From assembly GCA_023663465.1 (NCBI GenBank), contig JAMPHJ010000022.1:1-33415 (forward strand): 33,415 nt of DNA, given 5' to 3'. Source of the stretch: Muribaculaceae bacterium. GTDB lineage: Bacteria; Bacillota; Clostridia; Lachnospirales; Lachnospiraceae. Shown in pieces: positions 23,525 through 32,629 of this stretch. The notes beneath the pieces were generated by a model. It was not told the origin of the DNA. It searched no databases and saw nothing but the letters and a program-made list of their open reading frames with translations. Each line of letters starts with the position of its first letter. Within the stretch, counting starts at the first letter, position 1. The translations under genes and the position numbers were made by a program.

Positions 23525-25222
23525 CTATGACTGTCCTGCACCTTTTTCCAAGTCGTGGGCGTCAAATGCATCGCTAATCGGTGCGCCTGCAGGCACCATC
23601 GGGAAAACTTTATCATCTTCTGGAATGATACAGTCTAATAAAACGGGGGCGTTCATGGCAAGCGCTTCTTTGATGGCAGGTTCTACTTCTTCTTTCTTCG
23701 TCACACGGATAGCCCTGCACCCAAGCCCTTCTGCCACCTTACAGAAATCTACTTTATCCTGCAAAACGGTCTGGGAGTAGCGTTTTTCATAAAATAGCGT
23801 CTGCCACTGTCTTACCATGCCCAGCACATGATTATTAATCACCACCTGTATAATCGGAATGTTATACCGGCTCGCGGTTGCCAGTTCATTCATATTCATG
23901 CGGAAACAGCCGTCCCCTGCAATATTAATACAGACTTTATCGGGATTGCCGACTTTTGCACCGATACAGGCGCCAAGTCCGTATCCCATCGTACCAAGAC
24001 CGCCGGAAGAAAGAAATGTCCGCGGACTGGAATATTTATAATACTGCGCCGCCCACATCTGATGCTGCCCCACATCTGTCGTAATGATTGCCGCTCCATC
24101 AGTAAGTCTATCCAGTTCTTCCATGATATAGGGACAGGAAAGCGCAGAATCATCATAATTGAGCGGATATTTTTCTTTTAATTCCATAATATGGGAAATC
24201 CATTCCGGGTGTTCTTTCTTATCCAGTCTGTCATTTAATTTCTGAAGCGCTTTTTTCAAATCCCCTACAATAGATACGTCGGTGTGGATATTTTTATCAA
24301 TCTCCGCAGCGTCGATATCGATGTGAAGCACTTTGGCATTCTCGGCAAATTTCTTCGGGTTTCCTACGACACGGTCAGAAAATCTTGCCCCTAACGCAAT
24401 CAGAAGGTCGCATTCGCTGACACCGAAATTGGAAGTCTTCGTCCCATGCATTCCAATCATTCCGGTGTAAAGGTCATTATGCCCGTCAAAAGCGCCTTTG
24501 CCCATCAGCGTATCGCATACGGGTGCGCCCACCTTAGCCGCAAATTCCCTGACTTCCTTATAAGCGCCTGAAATGATGGCGCCGCCACCCACATAAATAA
24601 AGGGTTTTTCGGACTCCTGAATCAGGGCAACCGCCCTCTCTATGTCTGCTTCTTCTAGGTTACTTCCATTTTCCTCTATCGCATCTTCCGATACCTTCAC
24701 CTTTTCATATTCGCATTTGTTCGCCGTTACATCTTTCGTAATATCCACCAATACGGGACCCGGTCTGCCGCTTTTGGCAATATGAAACGCCTTGCGCAGC
24801 GTATCCGCAAGAATCTGGACGTCTTTTACGATATAGCCATGTTTGGTAATCGGCATGGTAACACCCGCGATATCCACTTCCTGAAAAGAATCTTTTCCAA
24901 GTAAAGGCAGATTCACATTACAGGTAATCGCCACCATTGGCACGGAATCCATATAAGCAGTGGCAATTCCGGTCACAAGATTGGTCGCTCCCGGACCGCT
25001 GGTCGCCATACATACGCCCACTTTCCCGGTCGCTCTGGCATATCCGTCCGCCGCATGGGCAGCGCCCTGCTCATGGGAAGTCAGAATATGGGTTATTTCA
25101 TTACTATGCTGATATAAAGCATCATATACATTCAGAATCGTCCCGCCCGGATAGCCGAATACGGTATCCACGCCCTGTTCCTTCAAACATTCCACAACAA
25201 TTTCTGCGCCTGTCAGTAACAT
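23525..25222 (-). CDS. ilvB: Acetolactate synthase, large (catalytic) subunit
   Basis: A 565-residue thiamine-diphosphate enzyme that condenses two pyruvates to acetolactate (or pyruvate with 2-oxobutyrate) for valine, leucine and isoleucine synthesis. The TPP glutamate is Glu51 in HEQGAAHAADGYAR, and the TPP/Mg motif is GDGCFRMNMNELATA with NN further on. Length and the branch of FAD-dependent enzymes are normal. The ATG is preceded by GGAG at eight bases. It follows ilvD by 34 bp. The regulatory subunit gene ilvN is not adjacent, so it must be elsewhere or absent. Confidence 0.96.
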   Translation of the reverse strand: MLLTGAEIVVECLKEQGVDTVFGYPGGTILNVYDALYQHSNEITHILTSHEQGAAHAADGYARATGKVGVCMATSGPGATNLVTGIATAYMDSVPMVAITCNVNLPLLGKDSFQEVDIAGVTMPITKHGYIVKDVQILADTLRKAFHIAKSGRPGPVLVDITKDVTANKCEYEKVKVSEDAIEENGSNLEEADIERAVALIQESEKPFIYVGGGAIISGAYKEVREFAAKVGAPVCDTLMGKGAFDGHNDLYTGMIGMHGTKTSNFGVSECDLLIALGARFSDRVVGNPKKFAENAKVLHIDIDAAEIDKNIHTDVSIVGDLKKALQKLNDRLDKKEHPEWISHIMELKEKYPLNYDDSALSCPYIMEELDRLTDGAAIITTDVGQHQMWAAQYYKYSSPRTFLSSGGLGTMGYGLGACIGAKVGNPDKVCINIAGDGCFRMNMNELATASRYNIPIIQVVINNHVLGMVRQWQTLFYEKRYSQTVLQDKVDFCKVAEGLGCRAIRVTKKEEVEPAIKEALAMNAPVLLDCIIPEDDKVFPMVPAGAPISDAFDAHDLEKGAGQS

Positions 25223-25256
25223 TTTCTTCTCTCCTTTTTGCTTGTTTTACCGCTAT

Positions 25257-26933
25257 TTATTCCGTTTTACCCGGTATCTGCAAAATTGCGCCTCTGTTTC
25301 CACTTGTTACAAGTTCACGGTATCTTGCAAGGTATCCGGTGGTAATTTCCGGCTCCCTGGGCTGCCATTTTTCTTTTCTTGCCGCCAGTTCTTCTTCGGA
25401 TACTTTGACATCCAGTTTCATTTCCGGTATGTTAATGCTGATGATATCGCCCTCTTCTACGAATGCTATAGGACCGCCCACCGCAGCTTCCGGGGAAACA
25501 TGCCCGATGGACGCCCCACGGGAAGCGCCTGAGAAACGTCCGTCTGTAATCAACGCAACGCTGGAACCTAAGCCCATACCGGCAATTGCAGAGGTGGGAT
25601 TCAACATTTCCCGCATACCCGGTCCGCCTTTTGGTCCTTCATAGCGTATCACAACGACATCACCCGCTACAATCTTACCGCCTTTGATGGCCTCAATCGC
25701 ATCTTCTTCACAGTCAAATACGCGCGCCGGTCCTTCATGCACCATCATTTCCGGTACGACTGCAGAACGCTTCACAACGCTGCCATCCGGCGCCAGATTT
25801 CCTTTTAATACGGCAAGCCCGCCTGTTTCAGAATAGGGATTATCCAGCGTCCTGATAACTTCCGGGTTAAGGTTTCTTGCATTCGCAATATTTTCCCCGA
25901 TGGTTTTACCCGTTACGGTCATACACTCTGTATTTAACAGACCTGCATCCGCCAATTCTTTCATAACGGCATAAACGCCGCCCGCTTCGTTCAAATCTTC
26001 CATATAAGTTGGTCCCGCCGGCGCAAGGTGGCATAAGTTCGGTGTTTTCTCACTGATATCGTTGGCAAAGGCAATATCGAAATCAAAGCCGACTTCATGG
26101 GCAATCGCTGGCAGATGCAGCATGGAATTGGTGGAACAGCCCAGCGCCATATCCACAGTCAACGCATTTAAAATCGCTTCTTTGGTCATAATATCTCTTG
26201 GCTTGATATCTTTTTTATACAGTTCCATAACCGCCATGCCCGCATGTTTGGCCAACTTGATTCTATCAGAATATACGGCGGGAATCGTACCATTCCCCCG
26301 AAGCCCCATACCCAGCGCTTCCGTCAGACAGTTCATGGAATTGGCTGTATACATACCGGAACAGGAACCGCAGGTAGGACATACTTTTTCCTCAAATTCC
26401 CATACTTCCTCTTCCGTCATCGTCCCTGCCGCATGGGCGCCGACCGCCTCAAACATGGAAGAAAGACTTCTCTTCTGTCCCTTGACATGCCCTGCTAACA
26501 TCGGACCGCCGGATACGAATACGGTAGGCACGTTAATCCTTGCCGCTGCCATCAACAGTCCCGGCACGTTTTTATCACAATTAGGCACCATGACAAGCGC
26601 GTCAAACTGATGGGCAAGCGCCATACATTCCGTAGAATCCGCAATCAAATCCCTTGTCACAAGGGAATATTTCATCCCGATATGTCCCATTGCAATACCG
26701 TCGCAGACTGCAATCGCAGGAAAGACAACCGGTACGCCGCCCGCTTCTGCAACGCCTAGCTTTACCGCATTTACAATTTTATCCAGATTCATATGTCCGG
26801 GTACAATCTCATTATAAGAGCTGACAATCCCGACCATCGGTTTTTCCATTTCCTCCTTGGTAAATCCAAGTGCATTGAACAGACTCCTGTGCGGCGCCTG
26901 CTGGATACCGCTTTTTACATTATCGCTTTTCAT
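25257..26933 (-). CDS. ilvD: Dihydroxy-acid dehydratase
   Basis: A 558-residue Fe-S dehydratase that converts dihydroxy-isovalerate and -methylvalerate to the 2-oxo acids. The Fe-S ligands and active site are visible in [10 protein letters not shown] and [17 protein letters not shown], and later [20 protein letters not shown]. The family is oxygen-sensitive, fitting an anaerobe. AAAGGAG is ten bases before the ATG. Sits between the membrane glycosyltransferase-like gene and ilvB. Confidence 0.97.
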   Translation of the reverse strand: MKSDNVKSGIQQAPHRSLFNALGFTKEEMEKPMVGIVSSYNEIVPGHMNLDKIVNAVKLGVAEAGGVPVVFPAIAVCDGIAMGHIGMKYSLVTRDLIADSTECMALAHQFDALVMVPNCDKNVPGLLMAAARINVPTVFVSGGPMLAGHVKGQKRSLSSMFEAVGAHAAGTMTEEEVWEFEEKVCPTCGSCSGMYTANSMNCLTEALGMGLRGNGTIPAVYSDRIKLAKHAGMAVMELYKKDIKPRDIMTKEAILNALTVDMALGCSTNSMLHLPAIAHEVGFDFDIAFANDISEKTPNLCHLAPAGPTYMEDLNEAGGVYAVMKELADAGLLNTECMTVTGKTIGENIANARNLNPEVIRTLDNPYSETGGLAVLKGNLAPDGSVVKRSAVVPEMMVHEGPARVFDCEEDAIEAIKGGKIVAGDVVVIRYEGPKGGPGMREMLNPTSAIAGMGLGSSVALITDGRFSGASRGASIGHVSPEAAVGGPIAFVEEGDIISINIPEMKLDVKVSEEELAARKEKWQPREPEITTGYLARYRELVTSGNRGAILQIPGKTE

Positions 26934-26967
26934 TTTTCATTTGCTCCTTTCACAACCCATGATTTTT

Positions 26968-28539
26968 TTACTTTCTTTTATAAAGAATAAATCTATCGTT
27001 TTCATAAGTAATATCCATCTCTTTTTCCAGATAGTCCCAAGAAATATCCTCCCCGGATAAATAAAATTTCCAACTATCCGCCCCGGCCGCGTCACGGGTT
27101 TGTCTTTCTTCTTCCGATAAAAACAGTTCCCTATCCAGAAGAATATAATCCGCTTCTTCCATCGGTCCACGCACATCTTCCCTGTCATAGAGGAATTTCA
27201 TCAGATACTCCTGGTCACAATCCGTCACGCAGACTCTTTCCCCATGCGTAAGTTCCATATGGGAAAAAGCATCTTCAATCGCGGATTCCCTTTCACTGTA
27301 CTGCGCATTTCTCGCAGGCAGCATCAATAGGACAATACATAGAACGCCGCAAAATGCTGTAACGGCATAAGCCGCCGCTTTGCCCTGGAATAGCCCTGTA
27401 AACTGTCCCAGAAACCAGATAAATAAAAGCGCCACCAGACTTCCAAAAAAAGAAAATACCCTGTAATAAGGCAGCGCCGCCTGTATGATTAACATCAGGG
27501 GCGTTAACAAAAACGCCAGCAACAGATACCACTCGAAAAATCCCTGTTCTTTATCCTGATTATCCCTACCCCAGAAGACTTTATAAATAAGCGCCGCCAG
27601 ACATATCCCGATACAGAATAACAAAAAGATGGAGCAGCCTTCATAGTAACTTCCCATCAGCGACCTTATCCATAAGAAAAACCGGGACAGATACCCTTCT
27701 CTTGGCACACTCTGGATATAGGGCGTATCCAGCATATAGTTTACACCTGTTTTTACCGCCAGTAAAGGATTGTGCAGGATAATGGACACATGCCCCTGCC
27801 CGTAAACATCGCTTCCCGGTGTCTTAGACAGCAGATTCGAGCCGATGGCAAGCCAGATGATGGCATATAACCCTACCGTACATAGGGCGCTGATAAGGGA
27901 TGTGATAAAAAAGGCAAAAAACTCTTTTCTACGCTTCTTCACAAACAGCCAGACCCCGCCGATTACACAAAGCGTCAGTACAAAGTAGACACTGCTTGGC
28001 AACGTGTAAAGCGACCAGATAAGGGCACACGCCAGAATGATATAATGTTTTTTCTGCCCTTTTTCAAATCCAATAATCTCTATCGTCTCATAAAGCGCCG
28101 TCAAGAAAAGGCAGGACGCCAGCGCGTATCCTCTTCCCTGTACTGCCAGCGTATTGACAAGTCCCATCGAGGCGGTTAAAAACACCGGAGCCAGCGCCAA
28201 TCCTTTCGGAAGACACTTCCTTCCAATCGCAAATAAAAGACCCAGACTAATCAGACTGCATAGCCACGATACGCCCCTTAACCCGATTGCAGGACTGCCA
28301 AAGATAGCAAGAACCGCCGAAAGCACGGAAAACCCTACATGATTATTGGGAAGAGGCCAATGAATCGCCGCATAGACAGGACCGCGGCTTATGAAATAAT
28401 AATAGGTATAAAGCTCATCATACCAGGGCGTTAACGCAAAAAGCCTCCATCCGTAATAGAATGCCATTCCAACCAGAAAAAGAAAAAAAAGGGCGCATTC
28501 CACATCCTTCTTTTCCCATATTTCCCGCAACCGCTTCAT
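26968..28539 (-). CDS. Polytopic membrane protein, GT39/ArnT-like glycosyltransferase fold
   Basis: A 523-residue integral membrane protein with about 11-12 hydrophobic helices followed by a soluble C-terminal domain (from about residue 420). The first periplasmic loop has the acidic motif TPWYDELYTYY, which resembles the catalytic Asp-Glu of PMT/ArnT-type lipid-linked glycosyltransferases, and the early HWPLPNNHVGFSVL segment also recalls these enzymes. Substrate unknown; cell-surface glycan work is the family expectation. GGGAG lies before the ATG. It sits between leuB (15 bp before) and ilvD (34 bp after), same strand, so it is in the leu-ilv transcript, with no clear metabolic link. Confidence 0.75.
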   Translation of the reverse strand: MKRLREIWEKKDVECALFFLFLVGMAFYYGWRLFALTPWYDELYTYYYFISRGPVYAAIHWPLPNNHVGFSVLSAVLAIFGSPAIGLRGVSWLCSLISLGLLFAIGRKCLPKGLALAPVFLTASMGLVNTLAVQGRGYALASCLFLTALYETIEIIGFEKGQKKHYIILACALIWSLYTLPSSVYFVLTLCVIGGVWLFVKKRRKEFFAFFITSLISALCTVGLYAIIWLAIGSNLLSKTPGSDVYGQGHVSIILHNPLLAVKTGVNYMLDTPYIQSVPREGYLSRFFLWIRSLMGSYYEGCSIFLLFCIGICLAALIYKVFWGRDNQDKEQGFFEWYLLLAFLLTPLMLIIQAALPYYRVFSFFGSLVALLFIWFLGQFTGLFQGKAAAYAVTAFCGVLCIVLLMLPARNAQYSERESAIEDAFSHMELTHGERVCVTDCDQEYLMKFLYDREDVRGPMEEADYILLDRELFLSEEERQTRDAAGADSWKFYLSGEDISWDYLEKEMDITYENDRFILYKRK

Positions 28540-28554
28540 CGAAAAACTCCCAGA

Positions 28555-29640
28555 CTAATTTATTCTCTGCGCCAGCAGATCTCCCATCTGCCTGCAGCCT
28601 ACCTGCTTACAGCCCTCAGACATAATATCCGACGTCCTGTATCCTTCCTTCAATACCTGTTTTACGGCGTTTTCAATCGCATCTGCTTCTTTGTCCAAAT
28701 CAAAACTGTAACGAAGCATCATGGCTGCGGATAAAACCGTGGCAATCGGATTGGCAATATCCTTACCTGCAATATCCGGCGCAGAACCGTGGCTCGGCTC
28801 ATAAAGCCCGAATTTGGTATCATTTAAAGAGGCTGATGCCAGCATTCCGATAGAGCCGGTCACCATACTTGCCTCATCGGATAAAATATCCCCAAACATA
28901 TTCTCTGTCAATATCACGTCAAACTGCGCCGGGTCTTTTACCAGCTGCATCGCGCAATTATCGACTAACATATGTTCTAACGTCACTTCCGGGTAATCTT
29001 TTGCCACTTCTTCTACTACGCTTCGCCACAATCTGGAAGAATCCAATACATTCGCTTTATCCACACTTGTTACTTTTTTCTTTCTTTTCATGGCGATATC
29101 GAATCCCTTTATCGCAATGCGGCGGATTTCGTTCTCATCATAGGTCAGCGTATCGATTGCTTTTCTTACGCCGTTTTCCTCTATTGTCCTGCGTTCCCCG
29201 AAGTAAAGACCGCCTGTCAGTTCCCTCATAATCAGCATATCAAATCCGGCGGCGGAAATTTCCGGTTTCAAAGGACACGCCCCGGCAAGCTCTTCATAAA
29301 GCACTGCGGGTCTTAAATTTGCAAATAAATTAAGCGCCTTCCGAATCCCCAGAAGTCCTGCTTCCGGTCTTAGATTCGGGGGCAGTTTATACCAGGGGGA
29401 AGTGGTCGTATCCCCACCGATAGAGCCCATCAGGACAGCGTCTGCGCCTCTTGCCGTCTCAATTGCTTCCTTTGTAAGCGGCTCCCCGTATGCATCAATA
29501 GATGCCCCGCCCATCAAAATATCCGTATACTTCATAACATGGCCATATTTTGCGGCCGCCGCATCTAGCGCTTTTTTGGCTTCTGTTACGATTTCCGGTC
29601 CGATTCCATCCCCCGGAATACAGGTAATCTTTAATTCCAT
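28555..29640 (-). CDS. leuB: 3-isopropylmalate dehydrogenase
   Basis: A 361-residue NAD-dependent beta-decarboxylating dehydrogenase of leucine synthesis. The start [14 protein letters not shown], the [11 protein letters not shown] segment, and the catalytic Asp-rich [21 protein letters not shown] signature are complete. Length is typical. AGGA lies six bases before the ATG. It is the first gene of the leuB-ilvD-ilvB run; leuA, leuC and leuD are not in the window. Confidence 0.96.
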   Translation of the reverse strand: MELKITCIPGDGIGPEIVTEAKKALDAAAAKYGHVMKYTDILMGGASIDAYGEPLTKEAIETARGADAVLMGSIGGDTTTSPWYKLPPNLRPEAGLLGIRKALNLFANLRPAVLYEELAGACPLKPEISAAGFDMLIMRELTGGLYFGERRTIEENGVRKAIDTLTYDENEIRRIAIKGFDIAMKRKKKVTSVDKANVLDSSRLWRSVVEEVAKDYPEVTLEHMLVDNCAMQLVKDPAQFDVILTENMFGDILSDEASMVTGSIGMLASASLNDTKFGLYEPSHGSAPDIAGKDIANPIATVLSAAMMLRYSFDLDKEADAIENAVKQVLKEGYRTSDIMSEGCKQVGCRQMGDLLAQRIN

Positions 29641-29682
29641 TGTATATCCTGCCCCTTTCCGTTCCTGTACATAGTATTAAAG

Positions 29683-29704
29683 AAGATGCATCGAAATGCA
29701 TCTT
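29683..29704 (-). terminator. Hairpin with UUCG loop after yajC
   Basis: Nine-bp perfect stem AAGATGCAT/ATGCATCTT with a TTCG tetraloop on the minus strand, then a broken T stretch (CTTTAAT). It lies 37 bp after the yajC stop and about 43 bp before leuB, so it most likely ends the tgt-yajC transcript, or acts as a leader attenuator of leuB. Confidence 0.6.
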
Positions 29705-29740
29705 ACTCTTTTTATCTTGCTTATTAGGAAATTTCCGCCT

Positions 29741-30061
29741 CTATTCAGCGTCCGCTTTCTCTACCTGCGCTATCGCTGACTTCTGCATCGGTATCCGGCA
29801 ATTCTTATTATTTCCAAATTCCACGATAACCGTATCGTCCGTGATATCAATAATGCTTCCATAAAAACCACTGTTTGTCAAAACCGCATCTCCTACGGAC
29901 AAATCCGCCAGCATTGCCGCAACCCGCTTCTGCTCTTTCTTCTGTGGACGAATCATAATAAAATACATGACCACGATAAGCAGTATGATATATCCAATCA
30001 TAAAAAAGCCGCCGCCCGCTGCTGATACATCCTCGTTTAATAAAATTCCATGAATACCCAT
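29741..30061 (-). CDS. yajC: Preprotein translocase accessory subunit YajC
   Basis: A 106-residue protein with one membrane helix (about residues 18-38, FFMIGYIILLIVVMYFIMIRP) and the conserved cytosolic RPQKKEQKR turn, then the beta-rich YajC tail (VGDAVLTNSGFYGSIIDI). It associates with SecDF-SecYEG. I start at the ATG at 30061, giving the family length; the longer frame to 30169 adds 36 residues not expected. AAAGGAG is 13 bases upstream. It follows tgt, a common pairing, but secD and secF are not next to it. Confidence 0.92.
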   Translation of the reverse strand: MGIHGILLNEDVSAAGGGFFMIGYIILLIVVMYFIMIRPQKKEQKRVAAMLADLSVGDAVLTNSGFYGSIIDITDDTVIVEFGNNKNCRIPMQKSAIAQVEKADAE

Positions 30062-30125
30062 AATAATAAGTTTACTCCTTTCACAAAGCGTTCCTTCCAT
30101 CATTTCTATTAACAATCTCCATATA

Positions 30126-30154
30126 ACTATACACAAATCAGCGTCAGAAAACAA
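30126..30154 (-). promoter_or_regulatory. Candidate internal promoter of yajC
   Basis: Minus strand TTGTTT (30149-30154), 17-bp spacer, TATAGT (30126-30131), just after the tgt stop. It could give yajC its own transcript in addition to read-through. Confidence 0.4.
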
Positions 30155-30159
30155 GTATT

Positions 30160-31281
30160 TTATACGCACTCTAATTTCTTTTTCTTATAAGCTGCAAATT
30201 CTCCTGCATCCAATGCTTCCCGGATTTCTGCCATCATCGTATTATAGAAAAAGAGATTATGCAGTACGCAGAAACGCATCCCCAGCATTTCCTTCGCCTT
30301 TAAAAGATGCCGGATATATGCCCTGGAATAGCCCTTCTGACAGACCGGACAGCCACAGCCTTCTTCAATCGGTCTCTTATCCAGCTCATATTGCGCATTA
30401 AACAGATTCAGCTTACCGTGATTGGTATACACATGCCCATGTCTTCCATTTCTGCTCGGATACACACAGTCAAAAAAATCAACCCCACGCTCTACTGCTT
30501 CCAAAATATTGGCCGGGGTTCCGACACCCATCAGATAAACAGGCTTGTCCACAGGCAGATACGGCACGGTTTCTTCTATAATATGATACATCTGCTCATG
30601 GGTTTCCCCAACAGCAAGACCACCCAGCGCATAACCATCCAAATCCATTTCCGTAATTCTTTTGGCATGGTCGATTCTGATATCCTCAAAAACCGCTCCC
30701 TGATTAATACCAAATAACATCTGATGCGGATTGACAGTATCTTCTAAATGGTTTAACCGGTACATCTCCACTTTACAACGTTCCAGCCATCTCGTCGTCC
30801 GCTCGACGGATTGCTGCACATACTCTCTATCTGCCGTACTAGACGGACACTCGTCAAACGCCATGGCAATTGTAGAGCCAAGGTTTGACTGTATCTGCAT
30901 ACTCTCTTCCGGTCCCATAAAAATCTTCCTGCCGTCGATATGGGAATGGAAATAGACGCCTTCTTCCTTAATTTTACGAAGTTGTGCCAGAGAAAAAACC
31001 TGAAAGCCGCCGGAATCCGTCAAGATTGGTCTGTCCCATAACATGAACTTATGTAAACCACCAAGCTGCTTAATAAGATAATCGCCCGGTCTGACATGTA
31101 GATGATAGGTATTGGATAATTCTATCTGGGTCCCGATTTGTTCCAAATCTTCTGTAGAAACGGCGCCCTTAATCGCCGCCACCGTTCCCACATTCATAAA
31201 AACAGGCGTCTGTACTACGCCGTGCACGGTCTGTAACTCTCCGCGCTTTGCCCTGCCTTCCTGTTTAAGAACTCTATACAT
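30160..31281 (-). CDS. tgt: tRNA-guanine transglycosylase (queuosine synthesis)
   Basis: A 373-residue TIM-barrel enzyme that exchanges guanine-34 for preQ1 in tRNAs reading NAY codons. The catalytic DSGGFQVFSL loop, the GGLAVGE segment, the nucleophile Asp in FFDCVYPSRNGRHG, and the zinc site CGCPVCQ with a downstream His (FCVLHNLFF) are all present. Start at ATG 31281, nine bases after GGAG; a GTG at 31296 in frame overlaps that ribosome site. Followed by yajC, preceded by the VanY-type gene at 33 bp. Confidence 0.96.
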   Translation of the reverse strand: MYRVLKQEGRAKRGELQTVHGVVQTPVFMNVGTVAAIKGAVSTEDLEQIGTQIELSNTYHLHVRPGDYLIKQLGGLHKFMLWDRPILTDSGGFQVFSLAQLRKIKEEGVYFHSHIDGRKIFMGPEESMQIQSNLGSTIAMAFDECPSSTADREYVQQSVERTTRWLERCKVEMYRLNHLEDTVNPHQMLFGINQGAVFEDIRIDHAKRITEMDLDGYALGGLAVGETHEQMYHIIEETVPYLPVDKPVYLMGVGTPANILEAVERGVDFFDCVYPSRNGRHGHVYTNHGKLNLFNAQYELDKRPIEEGCGCPVCQKGYSRAYIRHLLKAKEMLGMRFCVLHNLFFYNTMMAEIREALDAGEFAAYKKKKLECV

Positions 31282-31314
31282 GAATTGTTTCTCCACTTTA
31301 GGGATGTATCCTTC

Positions 31315-32394
31315 TTATAAATATTTATCCCAAAATTCTTCCAGACACAGATTTTCCTGCGTCATAATGACTGCGGCTTCCTTCCCTACATAGCGGAAAT
31401 GCCACGGTTCATATTCAATGCTGGTAAAGTATTCTTTGCCTTCCGGGTATCTTAAAATAAAGCCATACTCACAGCTATGCTCAGCAAGCCATAACCCTGC
31501 ATCGGTTTCCCCGAATCCCTGCTTCAGCGGGGAATAGGTATCACAGGTGATATCCAATGCCAGTCCAATCTGATGCTCGCTTGCCCCCGGTATGGCGATC
31601 ACCCTGGAAGTGGTCTTATAGGCTTCCATATAGGAATATCCCTGCTGCATATATTCTTTGATTCTTTGATTAAAATTGTTTTCCTGCCTGTCGTCGGTTC
31701 GATAAGGAGATTTAATCATCAGATTGATGCCATCGTCTTTGGCAGCCTGAAGCATAGACAATAGCTCTGGAATAATCCTCTCGTCACACCGCAGTCCCCC
31801 TGTAATAATGCCCAGGTTAAAACTATAGTCATCCGGTATCGGGTGCTGTTTATTGACTAAAACAAGCTTCCAGTCACTGCTGTCAAATACGGGCTCGGAA
31901 GTTTCTTCCACCATCGCCTTATCATCACTTCCATCCCCATCTTCTACCGTATAAGAATCGGAATCTTCCAGAATATCCTCCAAGGTATAAGTGTCAGAAT
32001 TTACGATATCTTCCGTATTTTCATATTCTTTTGCCGCCGTTACTTTTTCCGGTAAAAGTGTATCATCTAACGTTACCTCTTTTTCAATAGCAAGTGTTAT
32101 CCCTGAATCCTCTTCCACCACTTCATGATAGACCGCCTGTGCATCAATAAAGCCGGACTGCCCCGAAAATACAGCAAAAGAAAAACTGCAGCTGGACATA
32201 AAAAACAACAGGGAAAACGCGATACTGATATATCTGCGCCCATTACCTGCAAAATGTTTCCTAATATACGAGATACCATGATATATGGCTAATATCGCAA
32301 GCATCATAAGAATGCACGGATATTTCAAAATCGGGTATTTTCTTGCAATATTCATACATCTATGCCTGACATTTTCACGAAATGTTTTCTTCAT
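31315..32394 (-). CDS. VanY-type D-alanyl-D-alanine carboxypeptidase
   Basis: A 359-residue metallopeptidase, with a membrane helix near residues 50-70 (ISIAFSLLFFMSS) and an acidic, Thr/Glu/Asp-rich linker (about 85-165) before the catalytic domain outside the membrane. The zinc ligands are His274 and Asp281 (SEHQIGLALDITCD) and His332, with catalytic Glu329 (EYEPWHFRYVG). It trims terminal D-Ala from peptidoglycan stem peptides. The VanY fold also occurs in non-resistance housekeeping enzymes; no other van genes are near, so I do not read resistance. The ATG has only a weak ribosome site; GCATGGTCA lies just upstream. Confidence 0.92.
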   Translation of the reverse strand: MKKTFRENVRHRCMNIARKYPILKYPCILMMLAILAIYHGISYIRKHFAGNGRRYISIAFSLLFFMSSCSFSFAVFSGQSGFIDAQAVYHEVVEEDSGITLAIEKEVTLDDTLLPEKVTAAKEYENTEDIVNSDTYTLEDILEDSDSYTVEDGDGSDDKAMVEETSEPVFDSSDWKLVLVNKQHPIPDDYSFNLGIITGGLRCDERIIPELLSMLQAAKDDGINLMIKSPYRTDDRQENNFNQRIKEYMQQGYSYMEAYKTTSRVIAIPGASEHQIGLALDITCDTYSPLKQGFGETDAGLWLAEHSCEYGFILRYPEGKEYFTSIEYEPWHFRYVGKEAAVIMTQENLCLEEFWDKYL

Positions 32395-32548
32395 TATCCA
32401 ATGACCATGCCTTTCAAATAGGAAAAAATAACAATAAGTATGGAAAATCTAACTTATATGATAACATATAATTTTTATTTGTACATCTCTTTTTTTACGA
32501 AAATTTAAAATTTTTATGTAAATCATTTCCTACTTTGCCCATTTATAG

Positions 32549-32554
32549 TATAAT
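32549..32554 (+). promoter_or_regulatory. Candidate -10 of aroC
   Basis: Perfect TATAAT 75 bp before the aroC ATG. The -35 at 17-bp spacing is poor (TTTCCT, 32526-32531). The flanking 32395-32629 region is AT-rich, with a 7-bp inverted repeat at 32454-32471 (TTATATG-ATAA-CATATAA); nothing else is recognised in it. Confidence 0.45.
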
Positions 32555-32629
32555 TTATCCATCCGAAATACTTATTGTTCCATCTATTTATCATACGATA
32601 CAAAAATACTGCAAAGGAAGGTTTTAATT

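Noticed and set aside
31315-32394. Vancomycin resistance gene
   Set aside because: VanY fold is common in housekeeping peptidases; no vanHAX or regulators present.
32454-32471. AT-rich palindrome between the VanY gene and aroC as an operator
   Set aside because: Seven-bp arms in very AT-rich DNA occur often by chance; no known regulator matched.
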